DNA of 64,000 nucleotides from Acholeplasma hippikon. GTDB taxonomy: Bacteria > Bacillota_I > Bacilli_A > Acholeplasmatales > Acholeplasmataceae. The stretch lies in assembly GCF_900660755.1 (NCBI RefSeq), contig NZ_LR215050.1, positions 310,001 to 374,000 on the forward strand, read 5' to 3'. A program made the translations under genes and the position numbers. The notes below the pieces were generated by a model, which was not told the DNA's origin, did no database searches, and saw nothing but the letters and a program-made list of their open reading frames with translations. Shown piece by piece: positions 55,752 through 64,000 of this stretch (the stretch's first letter is position 1; each line of letters opens with the position of its first letter).

Positions 55752-55757
55752 ATTATA
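55752..55757 (-). promoter_or_regulatory. -10 box of the pullulanase operon
   Basis: TATAAT on the minus strand, 27 nt before the pullulanase ATG. A clear -35 is not seen; the cre-like site at 55783-55796 lies just upstream. Confidence 0.6.
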
Positions 55758-55782
55758 TCATCATAAAAAACGAGTAATAAAG

Positions 55783-55796
55783 TGAAAACGGTATCA
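55783..55796 (-). promoter_or_regulatory. cre/LacI-type operator candidate in the divergent region
   Basis: TGAAAACGGTATCA fits the cre consensus with one mismatch. It lies between the divergent pullulanase and maltodextrin-transport operons, upstream of the pullulanase -10, and could act on both. Confidence 0.6.
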
Positions 55797-55897
55797 TTTT
55801 ATATCCATATGACTTGATTAACTTACTGAAATATAAGAAAATGTAGGTGTGAGAAAAATGAATGCGATTACATTCTTACTCAGGAGGAAAGAAAGAA

Positions 55898-57262
55898 ATG
55901 AGAAAAAGTTTAATCATTGCGATTATGTTACCAATTCTTGCTTTAGCATTAGTTGCTTGTACTCAAAAGAAACCATTAGAAATTTGGGTTGGTATTGAGT
56001 CTCAAGCGTTCTACCAAGAAAAAGCAAACGAATACAAAGAAATTTACAAAGAAAAAACTGGTAAAGATTTCCCGGTTAATATTTCAGTTAAAGCAGTAGA
56101 TACTGGTACAGCTGGCGGGGTTTTCCTAAACGACCCAACTACAGCAGGTGATATCATCACAGTTGCTCATGATAACTTAGGTAGATTGATTGCAGGATCA
56201 TCTGCAATTGCACCAATTCAATCAGAATCATTAATTAATCAAATTAACAACGATAATCATGAAGTATATGTAAATGCGATCAAAGGTAAAGTTCAAGGCG
56301 AAGAATACTACTTTGGTGTTCCATACATCGGACAAGCTTTAATCCTTTACTACAACAAACAATACATCTCAGCTGAACAAGTTCAATCATGGGAAGGTAT
56401 TTTAGAAGCTGCAAAAGCAGCAAATAAACAAGCTTTATCAATTACTGGTACAGATGGATTTAACAATTCATTCCTATTATTAGCAGTTGATGAGGAAACT
56501 AAAACAAGTTCATTACAATTATATGATGATGCATCATTCGAAAATAACTATGCAACTGGCGCTGACGTATTATCTTTCTTGAAATATGGCCAAATGTTAT
56601 TTACAACTCCAAATGGTGCTAAACGTCCAACTGATTCAGGTTGGCAAGTAGAACTTCAACAAGGTGTTTCATTATCAGTAGTTGGTGGAGCATGGCACTT
56701 TAACTCAGCTAAAGCAGCATTAGGTGCTAATTTAGGTATTGCAATTTTACCTTCATTCACTTTAACTGAAGAAACTGTATATGATGTTGCAAACAATTCA
56801 GAATTAGTTGGCAAAACATTTAGATCAGGTACATTTGCTGACGTTAAAATGTTTGTTAAGAATAAAGTTTCTAAATACTCTGAGTACTTAGATGACATCT
56901 TAGCATACTTCTCAAGTAAAGAAGTTCAAGAAGAATCATTTGTGGTAGCTAACAACTTACCAGCATATAAAAATGCAACTGCTGAATTTGATTCTTTAAA
57001 ACCTGAAAATGCAACAACACCAGATGGAAAATTAGCATTAGAATTAGCTAGCGCTCAATTAGATATGTTCCAATATGGTAGACCTCAACCATTTGGTCAC
57101 CATGTGAACTTTAACTTCTATTACTACTCTAAAAATGCTCCTGAAAAAATTATGGACTTATTAGATAACGCTAGAGGTCAAGAAAACTTCCAAACTGACG
57201 CTAAGATTTTAGAAGTGATGAAGAAAGTTGAAAATATCTGGAAAACAGGAAAAGAAGAGTAA
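55898..57262 (+). CDS. Maltodextrin ABC transporter, binding lipoprotein
   Basis: Extracytoplasmic sugar-binding protein, 454 residues, family-1 binding fold. Lipobox ALVAC in a signal peptide that starts at 55898 (AGGAGG upstream; the ATG at 55862 precedes the RBS). Mature start KPLEIWVGIESQAFYQEK is typical; VPYIGQALILYYNKQYI and VVGGAWHFN line up with maltose/maltodextrin-binding proteins. First gene of the plus-strand starch operon. Confidence 0.92.
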   Translation: MRKSLIIAIMLPILALALVACTQKKPLEIWVGIESQAFYQEKANEYKEIYKEKTGKDFPVNISVKAVDTGTAGGVFLNDPTTAGDIITVAHDNLGRLIAGSSAIAPIQSESLINQINNDNHEVYVNAIKGKVQGEEYYFGVPYIGQALILYYNKQYISAEQVQSWEGILEAAKAANKQALSITGTDGFNNSFLLLAVDEETKTSSLQLYDDASFENNYATGADVLSFLKYGQMLFTTPNGAKRPTDSGWQVELQQGVSLSVVGGAWHFNSAKAALGANLGIAILPSFTLTEETVYDVANNSELVGKTFRSGTFADVKMFVKNKVSKYSEYLDDILAYFSSKEVQEESFVVANNLPAYKNATAEFDSLKPENATTPDGKLALELASAQLDMFQYGRPQPFGHHVNFNFYYYSKNAPEKIMDLLDNARGQENFQTDAKILEVMKKVENIWKTGKEE

Positions 57263-57275
57263 GGAGTTGTAATTT

Positions 57276-58691
57276 ATGAAACCAAATCAAAATTGGTTCT
57301 TAAAGCAACTAAATAAAATTGGAAACTTCTTCAAGAACTTTGGTTTAAAAATTTCTGAACCAATGCGAAAGGGAAGTATCTTTACTAGACTATCATATTT
57401 AATTATGGGGTTTGGTAACTTATCAAGAAAACAAATCGGAAAGGGATTGGTGTATTTATTTACACAAATCTCCTTCCTTGCTTTTATGATAATTTCACCA
57501 ATTATACCAGCAGATAAAAATACACCTCTTGGATTCAAAGCTTTAGTTAATTTAGCAACGCTTGGTACAAAAGAAGGAACTGTATGGCAATTAGGGGATA
57601 ATTCGCTATATATGTTACTTTACGGTGTATTCACATTAGCATTGATTTTCTTATTTATGATTGTATATTTCCACCAAGTTGGAAGTTCATACAGAGTTGA
57701 TCAAGCCGTTATAAATGGTAAGAAAATTAGTAGCTTTAAAGAAGATTTATTCGAATTAACAGATTCAAAATTCCATGTTACGTTATTGGCACCTGCCATT
57801 ATGGGAGTATTTATTTTAACAATTATTCCTAACGTATTCATGATTTTAGTAGCATTTACAAATTTTGACCAAGAACACCAACCTCCAGGACAATTATTTG
57901 ATTGGGTTGGATTTGCAAATTTTGCCTCATTGTTTGACGGTTCAAGTGGTTTATCAGGATTCTGGGGCGTACTTGGATGGACATTAATTTGGGCATTCTT
58001 TGCAACATTTACAAACTATATTTTTGGTATCTTACTTGCATTATTAATCAATAATAAGTTAATTAAGGGTCAAAAATTTTGGAGAACAGTTTTTGTTTTA
58101 ACGATTGCAATTCCTCAATTCGTTTCCTTACTACTTATTAAGTACTTATTTGCTGAGTATGGTCCAATAAATGAATTGTTATTAAATTTAGGTATTATTA
58201 CCACTAGAATGAACTTCTTAGGAAACGCTTCAAACGCATTAATACCGAAGATTATGGTTATTATCATTAACTTATGGGTTGGTATCCCATACACGATGTT
58301 AATGACATCAGGTATCTTAATGAATGTACCTACAGATTTATATGAAGCTGCTGAAATTGATGGTGCAACAAAACCTCAAATATTCAGAAAAATTACATTA
58401 CCATATGTTATTTTCGTAACCACTCCATATTTAATTACAACATTTATGGGGAATATTACAAGCTTTAACATTATCTTCTTATTAACCGGAGGCGGACCAA
58501 ATGCTAGTGCAGGTTCTAATCCAGGGGATACTGACTTATTAGTTACATGGTTATTTAGATTAACGGTTGATCAATCAAATTACAGTTTAGGTGCTGTAAT
58601 TTCAATCTTAACTTTCATTATCATGGCTATTGGTACATTAATCTCTTATAGAAGAAGTAAAGCTTATAAAGAAGAGGGGGCTTTCCAATAA
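57276..58691 (+). CDS. Maltodextrin ABC transporter, permease MalF type
   Basis: 471 residues, about eight helices, with a long N-terminal part (two helices and a loop) before the core domain, as in Gram-positive MalF/MdxF. Coupling motif EAAEIDGATKPQIFRKITLP contacts the ATPase. RBS AAGGAG, 13 nt after the binding protein; its stop overlaps the next start (TAATG). Confidence 0.94.
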   Translation: MKPNQNWFLKQLNKIGNFFKNFGLKISEPMRKGSIFTRLSYLIMGFGNLSRKQIGKGLVYLFTQISFLAFMIISPIIPADKNTPLGFKALVNLATLGTKEGTVWQLGDNSLYMLLYGVFTLALIFLFMIVYFHQVGSSYRVDQAVINGKKISSFKEDLFELTDSKFHVTLLAPAIMGVFILTIIPNVFMILVAFTNFDQEHQPPGQLFDWVGFANFASLFDGSSGLSGFWGVLGWTLIWAFFATFTNYIFGILLALLINNKLIKGQKFWRTVFVLTIAIPQFVSLLLIKYLFAEYGPINELLLNLGIITTRMNFLGNASNALIPKIMVIIINLWVGIPYTMLMTSGILMNVPTDLYEAAEIDGATKPQIFRKITLPYVIFVTTPYLITTFMGNITSFNIIFLLTGGGPNASAGSNPGDTDLLVTWLFRLTVDQSNYSLGAVISILTFIIMAIGTLISYRRSKAYKEEGAFQ

Positions 58692-59623
58692 TGAGTGAAG
58701 CTAAAGTTAAAAAAACCCTTGGCGTAAAAGCAAAAAGAAGAATTACAAAGGTATTCTTATATATAACCTTAGTTGTACTTTCTATCATCTGGTTATACCC
58801 AGTTTTATGGATGGTATTAACTGCATTTAGAGAAGAATACAATGATTTAGGAAACCTAATAGGTATCGTATCAGGAAAATACATTCCATCAGGATTTGGA
58901 TTTGAAAACTTTAGAAGATTACTATTTGGTAATGCTGAAAGTGCTCACTATAGTACTGGTTGGTTCCCTAGATGGTTCTTAAATACATTAATTGTTTCAG
59001 TCTTCACATTCGTGTTATCTACAATTTTCACATTATCTGTAGCATACGTAATGAGTAAGATGAAATTTAAAGCAAGAAAACCATTCTTAAACGTTGCATT
59101 GATTCTTGGATTATTCCCAGGTTTCATGTCAATCATTGCTATTTATCATATTTTACAAACATTCGGATTCTTAAATACTTATGCTGGATCAATGATAGCA
59201 TTAATCTTATGTTATTCAGGTGGCGCAGGTTTAGGATTCTACGTTGCGAAGGGATTCTTTGATATTATCCCAGATTCATTAATTGAATCAGCAAAATTAG
59301 ATGGTGCAACTAATTTACAAATTCTTGCACAAATTGTATTACCTTTATCAAAACCAATCATTATCTATACTGCATTAACTTCATTTTTAGGTCCTTGGAC
59401 AGATTTCGTCTTTGCTAAGGCCATTCTTGGTGCACAAAATCAAGAAAGATTTACAGTTTCAGTGGGCTTATATTCTATGATGAATGGTCAATTCTCTGAT
59501 GGTAACCTATTTACTACATTCGTTGCGGGATGTCTACTTGTATCAATTCCAATTGTTACATTATTCCTTTCAATGCAAAAATATTATGTATCTGGTGTTA
59601 CTTCAGGAGCGGTTAAAGGCTAA
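58691..59623 (+). CDS. Maltodextrin ABC transporter, permease MalG type
   Basis: 310 residues, six helices. Coupling motif ESAKLDGATNLQILAQIVLP. N-terminal basic tail and LYPVLWMVLTAFRE are typical of MalG/MdxG. One-base overlaps (TAATG) with both the upstream permease and the downstream amylase show tight coupling. Confidence 0.95.
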   Translation: MSEAKVKKTLGVKAKRRITKVFLYITLVVLSIIWLYPVLWMVLTAFREEYNDLGNLIGIVSGKYIPSGFGFENFRRLLFGNAESAHYSTGWFPRWFLNTLIVSVFTFVLSTIFTLSVAYVMSKMKFKARKPFLNVALILGLFPGFMSIIAIYHILQTFGFLNTYAGSMIALILCYSGGAGLGFYVAKGFFDIIPDSLIESAKLDGATNLQILAQIVLPLSKPIIIYTALTSFLGPWTDFVFAKAILGAQNQERFTVSVGLYSMMNGQFSDGNLFTTFVAGCLLVSIPIVTLFLSMQKYYVSGVTSGAVKG

Positions 59624-61230
59624 TGAAAAAAACATATCTACTCTTAGTATTCATTTTAAGTTTTATAGTTATTAGTTGTAACCGTACAAAAGAATATAAA
59701 ATACCAGTAGATGATAATTTAAAGGCAGCTATGATTAGTGATAATTACAGAGTTTACTATGAAATCTTTATTGGATCATTTAGTGATTCAAATAATGATG
59801 GCATAGGTGATTTAAAGGGGATTATAAATCGATTTGATTACTTAAATGATGGTGATCCAAACTCGGGTCAAAGTCTAGGTATTGATGGGATTTGGTTATC
59901 TCCAATGATGCCTTCACCGAGTTATCATAAATATGATGTAACAAATTATAAAAATATTGATAGTAAATTGGGAACATTGGATGATTTTGAAGCTTTAATC
60001 AAAATAGCTAATGAACGTGATGTTAAAATCATTATAGATTTAGTGATTAATCATACTTCAGATTGGCATCCATGGTTCAGAGAATTTAAAAAGTCTTATC
60101 AAGAAAATGATTTAACAAATCCTTATCGCGATTACTACACAGTAAAACATAAGGATAACTTAGATTTAAATAGCAAATATTATCCAATATATAGTGGTAG
60201 CGACTATTACTATGAAGGTAACTTTTCATCTAGTATGCCGGAATTGAATTTTGATAATCCTAAAGTAAAAGAAGAAATAGCTGACATAGCAAAATTTTGG
60301 ATAGATTTAGGTGTATCAGGTTTTAGATTAGATGCCGCAAAATATGTTTATTTTAATAATACTGAGAAAAACTTATCATTTTGGGACTGGTTTATGACAA
60401 CTGTAAAATCTTATAAAAGTGATATTTACGTTGTAGGTGAAACATGGTCATCAGAAAATGAAATGTTACCGTACTATCAAAACTTTAACAATTTTGATTT
60501 CTCATTCTCACAACTTGATGGTGAAATTGCACAAGCTGCTAGAGTCACTTCATCAGTCAAAAGCTTTGTTTCAAATGTGAAAACATACTATGATAAAGTA
60601 CTTGCAATCAACAACGAAGCGATTCTATCTCCATTTATATCAAATCATGATATGGACCGCGCGGCTGGATACTTAAATGTTGAAGATGGAATCATGGGTA
60701 TGGCAGCAAACCTATACATTCTTGGTCCAGGAAATCCATATATTTATTATGGAGAAGAAATTGGAATGAAGGGATATAGAGGTACTGCAAATACAGATGC
60801 AAATAGAAGATTGGCAATGTTGTGGGGAGATGGAGATAAAGTTAAAGATCCAACAGGAACAACATATGATAGTTCATTTCAAGTAAACGGTACTGTTAAA
60901 ACGCAGCTTAGTGATAAAGATAGTCTCTATAATCACTATAAGAAATTGATTATGTTAAGAAAAGCTAATCCTGAAATTGCAAGAGGAACTTATACGCCAA
61001 TTACATACCAAGAAAAAGATACATTTGGTGGCTTTATAAGTTCATATGAAGGAAGCACAGTTGTTGTTTTCCACAATACAGGCATTAAAGAATTAGAAAT
61101 TGATTTATCAAAATATACAGATATTCAGTTAAGCATCCTACGCGGATATGCTGGTAGAGGTACTGCTGAATTATCTTCTGATGGTAAAACATTAAAAATT
61201 AGTGGTTTAACATCAGTCATTTTAAAATAG
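59623..61230 (+). CDS. GH13 alpha-amylase/neopullulanase-like lipoprotein
   Basis: 535 residues. The lipobox FIVISC (Cys about residue 19) predicts a surface-anchored enzyme. GH13 motifs: IIDLVINHTSDWH, SGFRLDAAKYV (nucleophile Asp), VVGETWSS (acid Glu) and FISNHDMDR. The calcium-loop DSNNDGIGDLKG is at about residue 55. It would cut starch outside the cell, beside the transporter. One-base overlap with malG. Confidence 0.93.
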   Translation: MKKTYLLLVFILSFIVISCNRTKEYKIPVDDNLKAAMISDNYRVYYEIFIGSFSDSNNDGIGDLKGIINRFDYLNDGDPNSGQSLGIDGIWLSPMMPSPSYHKYDVTNYKNIDSKLGTLDDFEALIKIANERDVKIIIDLVINHTSDWHPWFREFKKSYQENDLTNPYRDYYTVKHKDNLDLNSKYYPIYSGSDYYYEGNFSSSMPELNFDNPKVKEEIADIAKFWIDLGVSGFRLDAAKYVYFNNTEKNLSFWDWFMTTVKSYKSDIYVVGETWSSENEMLPYYQNFNNFDFSFSQLDGEIAQAARVTSSVKSFVSNVKTYYDKVLAINNEAILSPFISNHDMDRAAGYLNVEDGIMGMAANLYILGPGNPYIYYGEEIGMKGYRGTANTDANRRLAMLWGDGDKVKDPTGTTYDSSFQVNGTVKTQLSDKDSLYNHYKKLIMLRKANPEIARGTYTPITYQEKDTFGGFISSYEGSTVVVFHNTGIKELEIDLSKYTDIQLSILRGYAGRGTAELSSDGKTLKISGLTSVILK

Positions 61231-61274
61231 TTCATAAAAATAGCACAATAGTGCGTAAATTAAAGGAGAAGAAT

Positions 61275-61853
61275 ATGAAAAAGTTTTTAACATTAGCAGT
61301 TGCTATTGTTGCTACTATTGTTTTAGTAGCTTGTGGTCCAAAAGTAGATATGGACACTAAATTAGAAGATGCAGAACATAATTACTTTGTTACTGGTCAA
61401 TTAGCAGGATGGGGTGATGCAGTAGGTAAAGCTGAATTTACAATGGCTGCAACAAACAGAGGGGATTCACGTATATCATCAATCGTTGATGATTTAAAAG
61501 ATGCAAAATTCGTATATGTAATTGAAGCAACTTTCTCAGCAGAAGCTGCTGGTTGGGATGTTAAATATACAATCGATGGAACTGAAAAGACATTTGACGG
61601 TAACTTAACAGTTAAAATCTTACAAGTTAACAAAGATGCTGAAGCTCCAAACTGGTGGGGACAAAACCCAGAATCAGGTAAGTTTGATAACTTAACTCCT
61701 GCAACATTATACCTTCCTCCATTCCAAGAAGCTAACGAAAATGGTGCTGGTGACTGGAACGGAAACCCAGTAGTTATGGAAGCTGGTACTTATTACATCG
61801 TTTATGTTCAATACGCTAATAACCATCACGGTTTAGCAGCAATTAAAAAATAA
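61275..61853 (+). CDS. Small unknown lipoprotein of the starch operon
   Basis: 192 residues, lipobox IVLVAC. Start at 61275 with AAAGGAG upstream; the GTG at 61251 lies before it. The mature part is rich in Trp, Tyr and Gly (QLAGWGDA, PNWWGQNPESG, DWNGNP) and ends in beta strands, a composition common in sugar-binding modules. No catalytic motif. Last gene of the operon, before a terminator. A surface glucan-binding role is an inference. Confidence 0.8.
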   Translation: MKKFLTLAVAIVATIVLVACGPKVDMDTKLEDAEHNYFVTGQLAGWGDAVGKAEFTMAATNRGDSRISSIVDDLKDAKFVYVIEATFSAEAAGWDVKYTIDGTEKTFDGNLTVKILQVNKDAEAPNWWGQNPESGKFDNLTPATLYLPPFQEANENGAGDWNGNPVVMEAGTYYIVYVQYANNHHGLAAIKK

Positions 61854-61865
61854 CTTTTAATTGAA

Positions 61866-61897
61866 AAGAGGCACCTAAAAATAGGTGCCTTATTTTC
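61866..61897 (+). terminator. Intrinsic terminator of the plus-strand starch operon
   Basis: AGGCACCTA / TAGGTGCCT, perfect 9 bp, 4-nt loop, then T-rich tract. Confidence 0.9.
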
Positions 61898-61928
61898 TTG
61901 AAAGAAATTTTAAATAATGGTAAATTGG

Positions 61929-61942
61929 TGTAAACGTTTGCA
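61929..61942 (+). promoter_or_regulatory. cre/LacI-type operator overlapping the ATPase promoter
   Basis: TGTAAACGTTTGCA matches the cre consensus TGWAARCGYTWNCW at every position and is almost a perfect palindrome. It overlaps the -35 (TTGCAA, 61938-61943). Confidence 0.85.
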
Positions 61943-61966
61943 ATCTAAGATATATTATTATATAAT
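61938..61966 (+). promoter_or_regulatory. Promoter of the sugar-transport ATPase gene
   Basis: TTGCAA (61938-61943), 17-bp spacer, TATAAT (61961-61966). The operator covers the -35, so a bound LacI-family protein would repress. Confidence 0.8.
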
Positions 61967-62023
61967 ATTTTTGATAGAAATCTTGCGTCTATCCAATTCA
62001 ATATAATTTTTAGGGAGAATATA

Positions 62024-63151
62024 ATGGCAACATTACAATTAAAAAACATCAACAAGGTGTATTCTAATGGTGTACAAGCCGTTTTTGATTTCAATTTAGA
62101 CATCAAAGACAAAGAATTCATCGTATTTGTTGGACCATCTGGTTGTGGGAAATCAACTACCCTCCGTATGATCGCGGGCCTTGAGGACATTAGTTCAGGC
62201 GAATTATACATTGATAATGAATATAAGAACGATACAGCACCAAAAGATAGAGATATCGCAATGGTATTCCAAAGCTATGCGTTATATCCACATATGACTG
62301 TGTATGATAACATTGCTTTTGGTTTAAAATTACGTAAAGTTCCTAAAGCAGTAATCAAAGAAAAAGTACATGCCGCAGCGGAAATCCTAGGTTTATTACC
62401 TTACTTAGATCGTAAACCTAAAGCTTTATCTGGTGGACAAAGACAACGTGTCGCATTAGGCCGTTCAATTGTTCGTGATGCAAAAGTCTTCTTAATGGAC
62501 GAACCATTATCAAACTTAGACGCTAAATTACGTGTCGTAATGCGTGGAGAATTAATTAAATTACACAAACAATTAAATACTACTACAATTTACGTAACAC
62601 ACGATCAAATCGAAGCCATGACAATGGCAACTAGAATCGTAGTTATGAACAAAGGTTACATCATGCAAGTTGGTGAGCCAAAAGAAATTTATGACAAACC
62701 AAACAACATGTTCGTAGCTGGTTTCATGGGAACACCTCCAATGAACTTCATCAATGGTGTAGTTGACGCTAAAGGTGTATTCCATGCCGGTACATACAAG
62801 ATTACTTTACCTGCAGATAAATTCGAAATCATCACTGAAAATGGATTTATCGACAAACCAGTAGTTCTTGGTATCCGTGCAGAAGATATTCATGATGATG
62901 AAATCGTTATGCAAGCTCATCCAAATGGAATTATCGATGTAGTTGTTGATGTTTCAGAATTATTAGGTGCTGAAACAAACATCTACACAGTAATCAATGA
63001 TGCAACTGTTATTGCTAAAGTTAATGCAAGAACAAATGTAAGAATTGGTGACAAGATTAAGTTAGGATTAGACTTAAACAAGATTCATTTCTTCGATCCA
63101 GTATCTGAAAACAGATTAGTAATCGATCCAAATAAGTTAGCAAAAAAATAA
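62024..63151 (+). CDS. Sugar ABC transporter ATPase (MsmX/MalK type)
   Basis: 375 residues. Walker A GPSGCGKST, signature LSGGQRQR, Walker B VFLMDEPLSNLDA, switch VTHDQIEAM, then the C-terminal OB-type regulatory domain of the MalK/UgpC group. RBS AGGGAGA. It is transcribed apart from the permeases, as for shared ATPases like MsmX, and may serve several sugar importers. Confidence 0.96.
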   Translation: MATLQLKNINKVYSNGVQAVFDFNLDIKDKEFIVFVGPSGCGKSTTLRMIAGLEDISSGELYIDNEYKNDTAPKDRDIAMVFQSYALYPHMTVYDNIAFGLKLRKVPKAVIKEKVHAAAEILGLLPYLDRKPKALSGGQRQRVALGRSIVRDAKVFLMDEPLSNLDAKLRVVMRGELIKLHKQLNTTTIYVTHDQIEAMTMATRIVVMNKGYIMQVGEPKEIYDKPNNMFVAGFMGTPPMNFINGVVDAKGVFHAGTYKITLPADKFEIITENGFIDKPVVLGIRAEDIHDDEIVMQAHPNGIIDVVVDVSELLGAETNIYTVINDATVIAKVNARTNVRIGDKIKLGLDLNKIHFFDPVSENRLVIDPNKLAKK

Positions 63152-63163
63152 TCTAAATAAATT

Positions 63164-63199
63164 AAAGAGTAATCATGCAAGAGGGTTACTCTTTTTTTT
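63164..63199 (+). terminator. Intrinsic terminator after the sugar ATPase
   Basis: AAAGAGTAA / TTACTCTTT, 9 bp, then a long T-run. Confidence 0.92.
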
Positions 63200-63226
63200 A
63201 TATAATATAAGTAAAAGAGGTGGACT

Positions 63227-63739
63227 ATGATTTACAATATCAAAGTTAAAGATTCAAACTATATGATGAGTTCCTTAGAAACTTATAAGGGGAAAGTTAT
63301 GCTTATAGTGAATACTGCAACAAAATGTGGTTTTACAAAACAGTATGAAGGTTTACAGTTACTTTATGAAAAATACGAAGATAAAGGATTTGTAATATTA
63401 GATTTCCCATGTAACCAATTTTTGATGCAAGCGCCAGGTTCAGTTGCTGATATAAAAAGTTTTTGTGAACTAAATTATCATACGACATTTCCTTTATTTG
63501 ATAAAATCAAAGTTAATGGATTTTTTGCGCATCCGTTATATCGTTATCTTAAGTCCAATTCACCTCAAGAATTTGGTCCAGGTCAAACAGAAGTTTTACA
63601 ATCAAAAAAACTAAAAACCAAGGAAATTAAATGGAATTTCACCAAATTTTTAATAGATAGAGATGGCACCATATTATATAGATTTAGTCCACAAGTTACA
63701 CCTGAAGAGATTGAAAAATTTGTAGTAAAGATACTATAA
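63227..63739 (+). CDS. Glutathione peroxidase-family protein (Cys type)
   Basis: 170 residues, thioredoxin fold. Catalytic Cys in NTATKCGFTKQY; the Gln/Trp partners lie in DFPCNQF and IKWNFTKFLIDRDG. The second Cys region (KSFCELNYHTTFPLF) is typical of thioredoxin-dependent forms, so reduction by thioredoxin is likely rather than glutathione. RBS GAGGTGG. Confidence 0.93.
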   Translation: MIYNIKVKDSNYMMSSLETYKGKVMLIVNTATKCGFTKQYEGLQLLYEKYEDKGFVILDFPCNQFLMQAPGSVADIKSFCELNYHTTFPLFDKIKVNGFFAHPLYRYLKSNSPQEFGPGQTEVLQSKKLKTKEIKWNFTKFLIDRDGTILYRFSPQVTPEEIEKFVVKIL

Positions 63740-63764
63740 TCAAATAATAATGAAGCCATTAATT

Positions 63765-63795
63765 GCTCGCTAATTTGACTTTAGCGGGCTTTTTT
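63765..63795 (+). terminator. Intrinsic terminator after the peroxidase
   Basis: GCTCGCTAA / TTAGCGGGC (one wobble), 7-nt loop, T6. Confidence 0.9.
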
Positions 63796-63849
63796 GATAA
63801 AATAATAATCGTTATACATATAGTATGCAATGGAGGAAAAAACAAACAT

Positions 63850-63912
63850 ATGGATGATACAAGTAGTGGACAGAGGACGATTGAAGAGCCTTTAGATTGG
63901 AGAACAATCTAA
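63850..63912 (+). CDS. 20-codon ORF upstream of the CNNM/CorC gene
   Basis: ATG at 63850 with GGAGG about 13 nt upstream encodes a polar peptide starting MDDTSSGQRTIEE. Its TAA overlaps the ATG of the next gene (TAATG). It may be a leader peptide coupling translation, or the original N-terminus of the next protein if a frameshift occurred. Not recognised as a family. Confidence 0.45.
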   Translation: MDDTSSGQRTIEEPLDWRTI

Positions 63913-64000
63913 TGGTTAATATTTTACTAATTGTTCTTGTCATCGTTCTAAATGGTATTTTTGCATCAAGTGAAATGGCTATCGTTTCAGCAAATAGAAA
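63912..64000 (+). CDS. CNNM/CorC (hemolysin-like, UPF0053) membrane protein, 3' end outside window
   Basis: Only the first 29 codons are visible: a transmembrane helix and the family signature LNGIFASSEMAIVSANR of the CNNM/DUF21 domain, found in CorC/TlyC-like proteins linked to Mg/Co efflux. GGAG lies about 10 nt upstream of the ATG, inside the short ORF. Confidence 0.82.
   Translation, partial: MVNILLIVLVIVLNGIFASSEMAIVSANR

Noticed and set aside
55856-55880. GAATG...CATTC inverted repeat as operator of the maltodextrin operon
   Set aside because: Short 5-bp arms and poor match to cre; not strong enough to list as a site.
63740-63765. tRNA gene in the gap after the peroxidase
   Set aside because: No cloverleaf or conserved T-loop sequence; only a terminator stem. 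No tRNA or rRNA gene was recognised anywhere in the window.

Overview
This AT-rich window reads like the chromosome of an Acholeplasma-type mollicute. TGG encodes Trp and TGA is a working stop (for example lplA, rsmH, pheA), so this is the standard bacterial code and not the Mycoplasma code. rsmH stands alone without division or murein genes, and many secreted proteins are lipoproteins or membrane-anchored, which fits a wall-less cell. The genus is an inference; no rRNA gene or other decisive marker is present.

Layout. 1-6.2 kb: grpE (cut by the window edge), dnaK, dnaJ, lplA, a YceD/DUF177 gene with rpmF, and rsmH. 6.2-13.5 kb: an acyltransferase, nadD-nadE, mnmA, recD2 and a small membrane protein. 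13.5-15.1 kb (minus): pheA and an esterase, translationally coupled. 15.2-18.4 kb: a quinone/electrophile-resistance operon like mhqO-mhqO-mhqR-mhqD of Bacillus, preceded by a palindrome resembling the MhqR box; its first enzyme carries a C-terminal DUF896/YnzC-like extension. 18.5-20.1 kb: a Nudix hydrolase and an m5U-methyltransferase (rlmD-like). 20.1-23.45 kb: a cadmium/zinc resistance segment (CadC-like sensor, operator, CadA-like P-type ATPase) that lies between the 3' end of the methyltransferase gene and a second copy of that 3' end, so it is probably an integrated element.

23.6-32.7 kb: two GNAT acetyltransferases with a lipoprotein, a ZIP metal transporter, a BMP-family lipoprotein, proC, a lysine riboswitch followed by a complete polar amino acid ABC transporter, a TrpR-like YerC protein, and a second binding-protein/permease pair without its own ATPase. 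32.7-41.9 kb: unknown proteins, two diguanylate cyclases, a YwaF-like membrane protein, a second PlsC-type acyltransferase, a GltS-type symporter, an esterase and an RluD-type pseudouridine synthase. 41.95-44.6 kb: one apparently intact IS3-family element nested inside the left end of a second, dead IS3-family element; together they split a transcription terminator.

44.6-48.4 kb: RluF-type pseudouridine synthase, acetate and formate/nitrite transporters, DUF1801 and YhhN proteins, msrB. 48.4-63.2 kb: a large starch/maltodextrin locus. The minus arm encodes malQ, an oligo-glucosidase, a GH13 amylase and a membrane-anchored pullulanase. The plus arm encodes a maltodextrin-binding lipoprotein, two permeases, a lipoprotein amylase and a small unknown lipoprotein; the transport ATPase follows as a separate unit. 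Three cre/LacI-type operator candidates mark this locus, though no LacI-family gene lies in the window. Extracellular pullulanase and amylase would cut alpha-glucans, the ABC transporter would import the fragments, and MalQ and the glucosidase would process them inside. 63.2-64 kb: a glutathione peroxidase and the start of a CNNM/CorC-type membrane protein, preceded by a 20-codon ORF.
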